Below the pieces are notes generated by a model that was not told the DNA's origin, searched no databases, and saw only the letters and a program-made list of their open reading frames with translations. Shown here one piece after another: positions 6,021-6,981 of a DNA stretch of 6,981 nucleotides (within the stretch, counting starts at the first letter, position 1; each line of letters starts with the position of its first letter). The position numbers and the translations under genes were made by a program. Source of the stretch: an uncultured bacterium (GTDB lineage: Bacteria; Bacillota; Clostridia; Lachnospirales; Lachnospiraceae); contig CAMGRE010000127.1 of assembly GCA_946061355.1 (NCBI GenBank), positions 1-6,981 on the forward strand. The letters run 5' to 3'.

Positions 6021-6981
6021 ATGAGCAGAGAGAGGGAGCCTCTTGTTACACATATTTATACGGCGGATCCGTCTGCGCATGTGTACAATGGCAGGATATA
6101 TATATACCCATCGCATGATATTCCGCATGACGGCGAGGATAATGACAACGGCGATGAATATCAGATGGAAGACTATCACGTACTGACAATGGATCATATC
6201 GGTGCGGAATGTGTTGATCACGGGGAGGCGCTTCATATGAACGATGTGCCGTGGGTCAGAGACCAGATGTGGGCGCCGGATGTGGTGTATAAAAACGGAA
6301 AGTATTACCTTGTTTTCCCGGCGAGGGATAAGGAAGGAAATTTCAGGATAGGCATTGCGGTCGGGGAAAAGCCGGAAGGACCGTTTGTTGCGGAACCGAA
6401 TTATATTGAAGGCAGTTACAGCATCGATCCGGCGGCTTTTCTGGATGACGATGGGAAAGTGTATGTCTACTTTGGCGGGCTGTGGGGCGGACAGCTTGAG
6501 AAGTACCGGACGGGTACGTTTGATCCGGATGGGACGGAACCGGCGCCCGCAGAGCCTGCTGTCATGCCGCGGTGTGCGGTGATGAGCGACGATATGTTGT
6601 CGTTTGCCACAGAGCCGCAGGCAGTGGAGATACTTGACGAAAACGGAAATCCTTTGCTTGCATCCGATGAGGACAGGAGATATTTTGAGGATCCATGGAT
6701 GCATAAATACCGTGGCAAATACTATTTGTCATATTCTACGGGAACGACACATTATATTGTCTACGCCACCGCGGACAATCCGATGGGACCTTTCATCTAT
6801 CAGGGGCGTATCATGGAACCTGTCATCGGTTGGACGACACATCATTCTATCGTGGAATACGAAGGAAAGTGGTATCTGTTCTACCATGACTGTGAGTATT
6901 CGGGCGGGATTAACCACCGGCGGACAGTGAAGTACACCGAGCTTCACTACAATGAGGACGGATCGATACAGACGATTTTCC
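6021..6981 (+). CDS. Glycoside hydrolase family 43 enzyme (partial, runs off the right edge)
   Basis: The first 320 residues of a five-bladed beta-propeller glycosidase, a family of beta-xylosidases, alpha-L-arabinofuranosidases and arabinanases. The three catalytic carboxylates can be placed: Asp16 in IYTADPSAH (base), Asp136 in YSIDPAAF (pKa modulator) and Glu223 in RYFEDPWMHKY (acid). Other family landmarks are MWAPDVVYKNGKYYLVFPARD (83-103) and WTTHHSIVEYEGKWYLFYHD (271-290), the latter with the conserved His lining the active site. There is no signal peptide, so it should be cytoplasmic and act on imported oligosaccharide. The ATG has GAGGGAG about 8 nt upstream and starts 31 nt after the permease stop, within the same operon. 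Most of the catalytic domain is present; whether a C-terminal beta-sandwich follows cannot be seen. I do not assign a subfamily or a specific linkage. Confidence 0.93.
   Translation, partial: MSREREPLVTHIYTADPSAHVYNGRIYIYPSHDIPHDGEDNDNGDEYQMEDYHVLTMDHIGAECVDHGEALHMNDVPWVRDQMWAPDVVYKNGKYYLVFPARDKEGNFRIGIAVGEKPEGPFVAEPNYIEGSYSIDPAAFLDDDGKVYVYFGGLWGGQLEKYRTGTFDPDGTEPAPAEPAVMPRCAVMSDDMLSFATEPQAVEILDENGNPLLASDEDRRYFEDPWMHKYRGKYYLSYSTGTTHYIVYATADNPMGPFIYQGRIMEPVIGWTTHHSIVEYEGKWYLFYHDCEYSGGINHRRTVKYTELHYNEDGSIQTIF

Noticed and set aside
6003..6704. Minus-strand open frame of 233 codons opposite the GH43 gene
   Set aside because: The plus strand carries all three GH43 catalytic residues in one continuous frame. 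The antisense translation is Arg/His/Ile-rich with no family features.

Overview
The window is a carbohydrate-utilisation locus that looks like it comes from a Firmicute of the class Clostridia, most likely a gut Lachnospiraceae-type organism. The evidence is indirect: strong GGAGG-type Shine-Dalgarno sites before almost every gene, a lipobox solute-binding protein with the style typical of Gram-positive gut bacteria, moderate-GC genes separated by an AT-rich regulatory gap, and an ABC sugar importer with no dedicated ATPase in view. I cannot name the species.

Layout. The locus is two divergent transcription units around an AT-rich control region (2508-2834). On the minus strand, reading leftward: an AraC-family regulator (2507-1644), a cytoplasmic SGNH/sialate-O-acetylesterase-like carbohydrate esterase (1597-11), and the first codons of a third gene (14-1, running off the window) that overlaps the esterase stop as ATGA. 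On the plus strand, reading rightward: a lipoprotein sugar-binding protein (2835-4139), a strong intercistronic hairpin (4153-4192), two MalF/MalG-type permeases (4255-5139 and 5151-5990), and the N-terminal 320 residues of a glycoside hydrolase family 43 enzyme (6021 to the window end).

How the parts fit. The binding protein and two permeases form a CUT1-type oligosaccharide importer. Neither the esterase nor the GH43 enzyme has a signal peptide, so both are expected to act on sugar after import: the esterase removing acetyl groups and GH43 trimming xylosyl or arabinosyl units. Acetylated xylo- or arabinoxylo-oligosaccharides are the most economical substrate guess, but this is inference from families and context. 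The AraC regulator probably senses the sugar or a derivative and acts on the shared gap.

The most noteworthy non-coding structure is in that gap: three copies of AAAAATTG spaced exactly 21 bp apart (2570, 2591, 2612), two of them extended to identical 12-mers. Two-turn phasing of direct half-sites is what an AraC-family protein would bind. The gap also holds a 14-bp perfect palindrome (2697-2710), an inverted pair of a 10-mer at its two edges, and candidate sigma-A promoters. I see no mobile element, tRNA, rRNA or CRISPR array, and no sign of an entirely new class of system. The novelty here is mainly regulatory.
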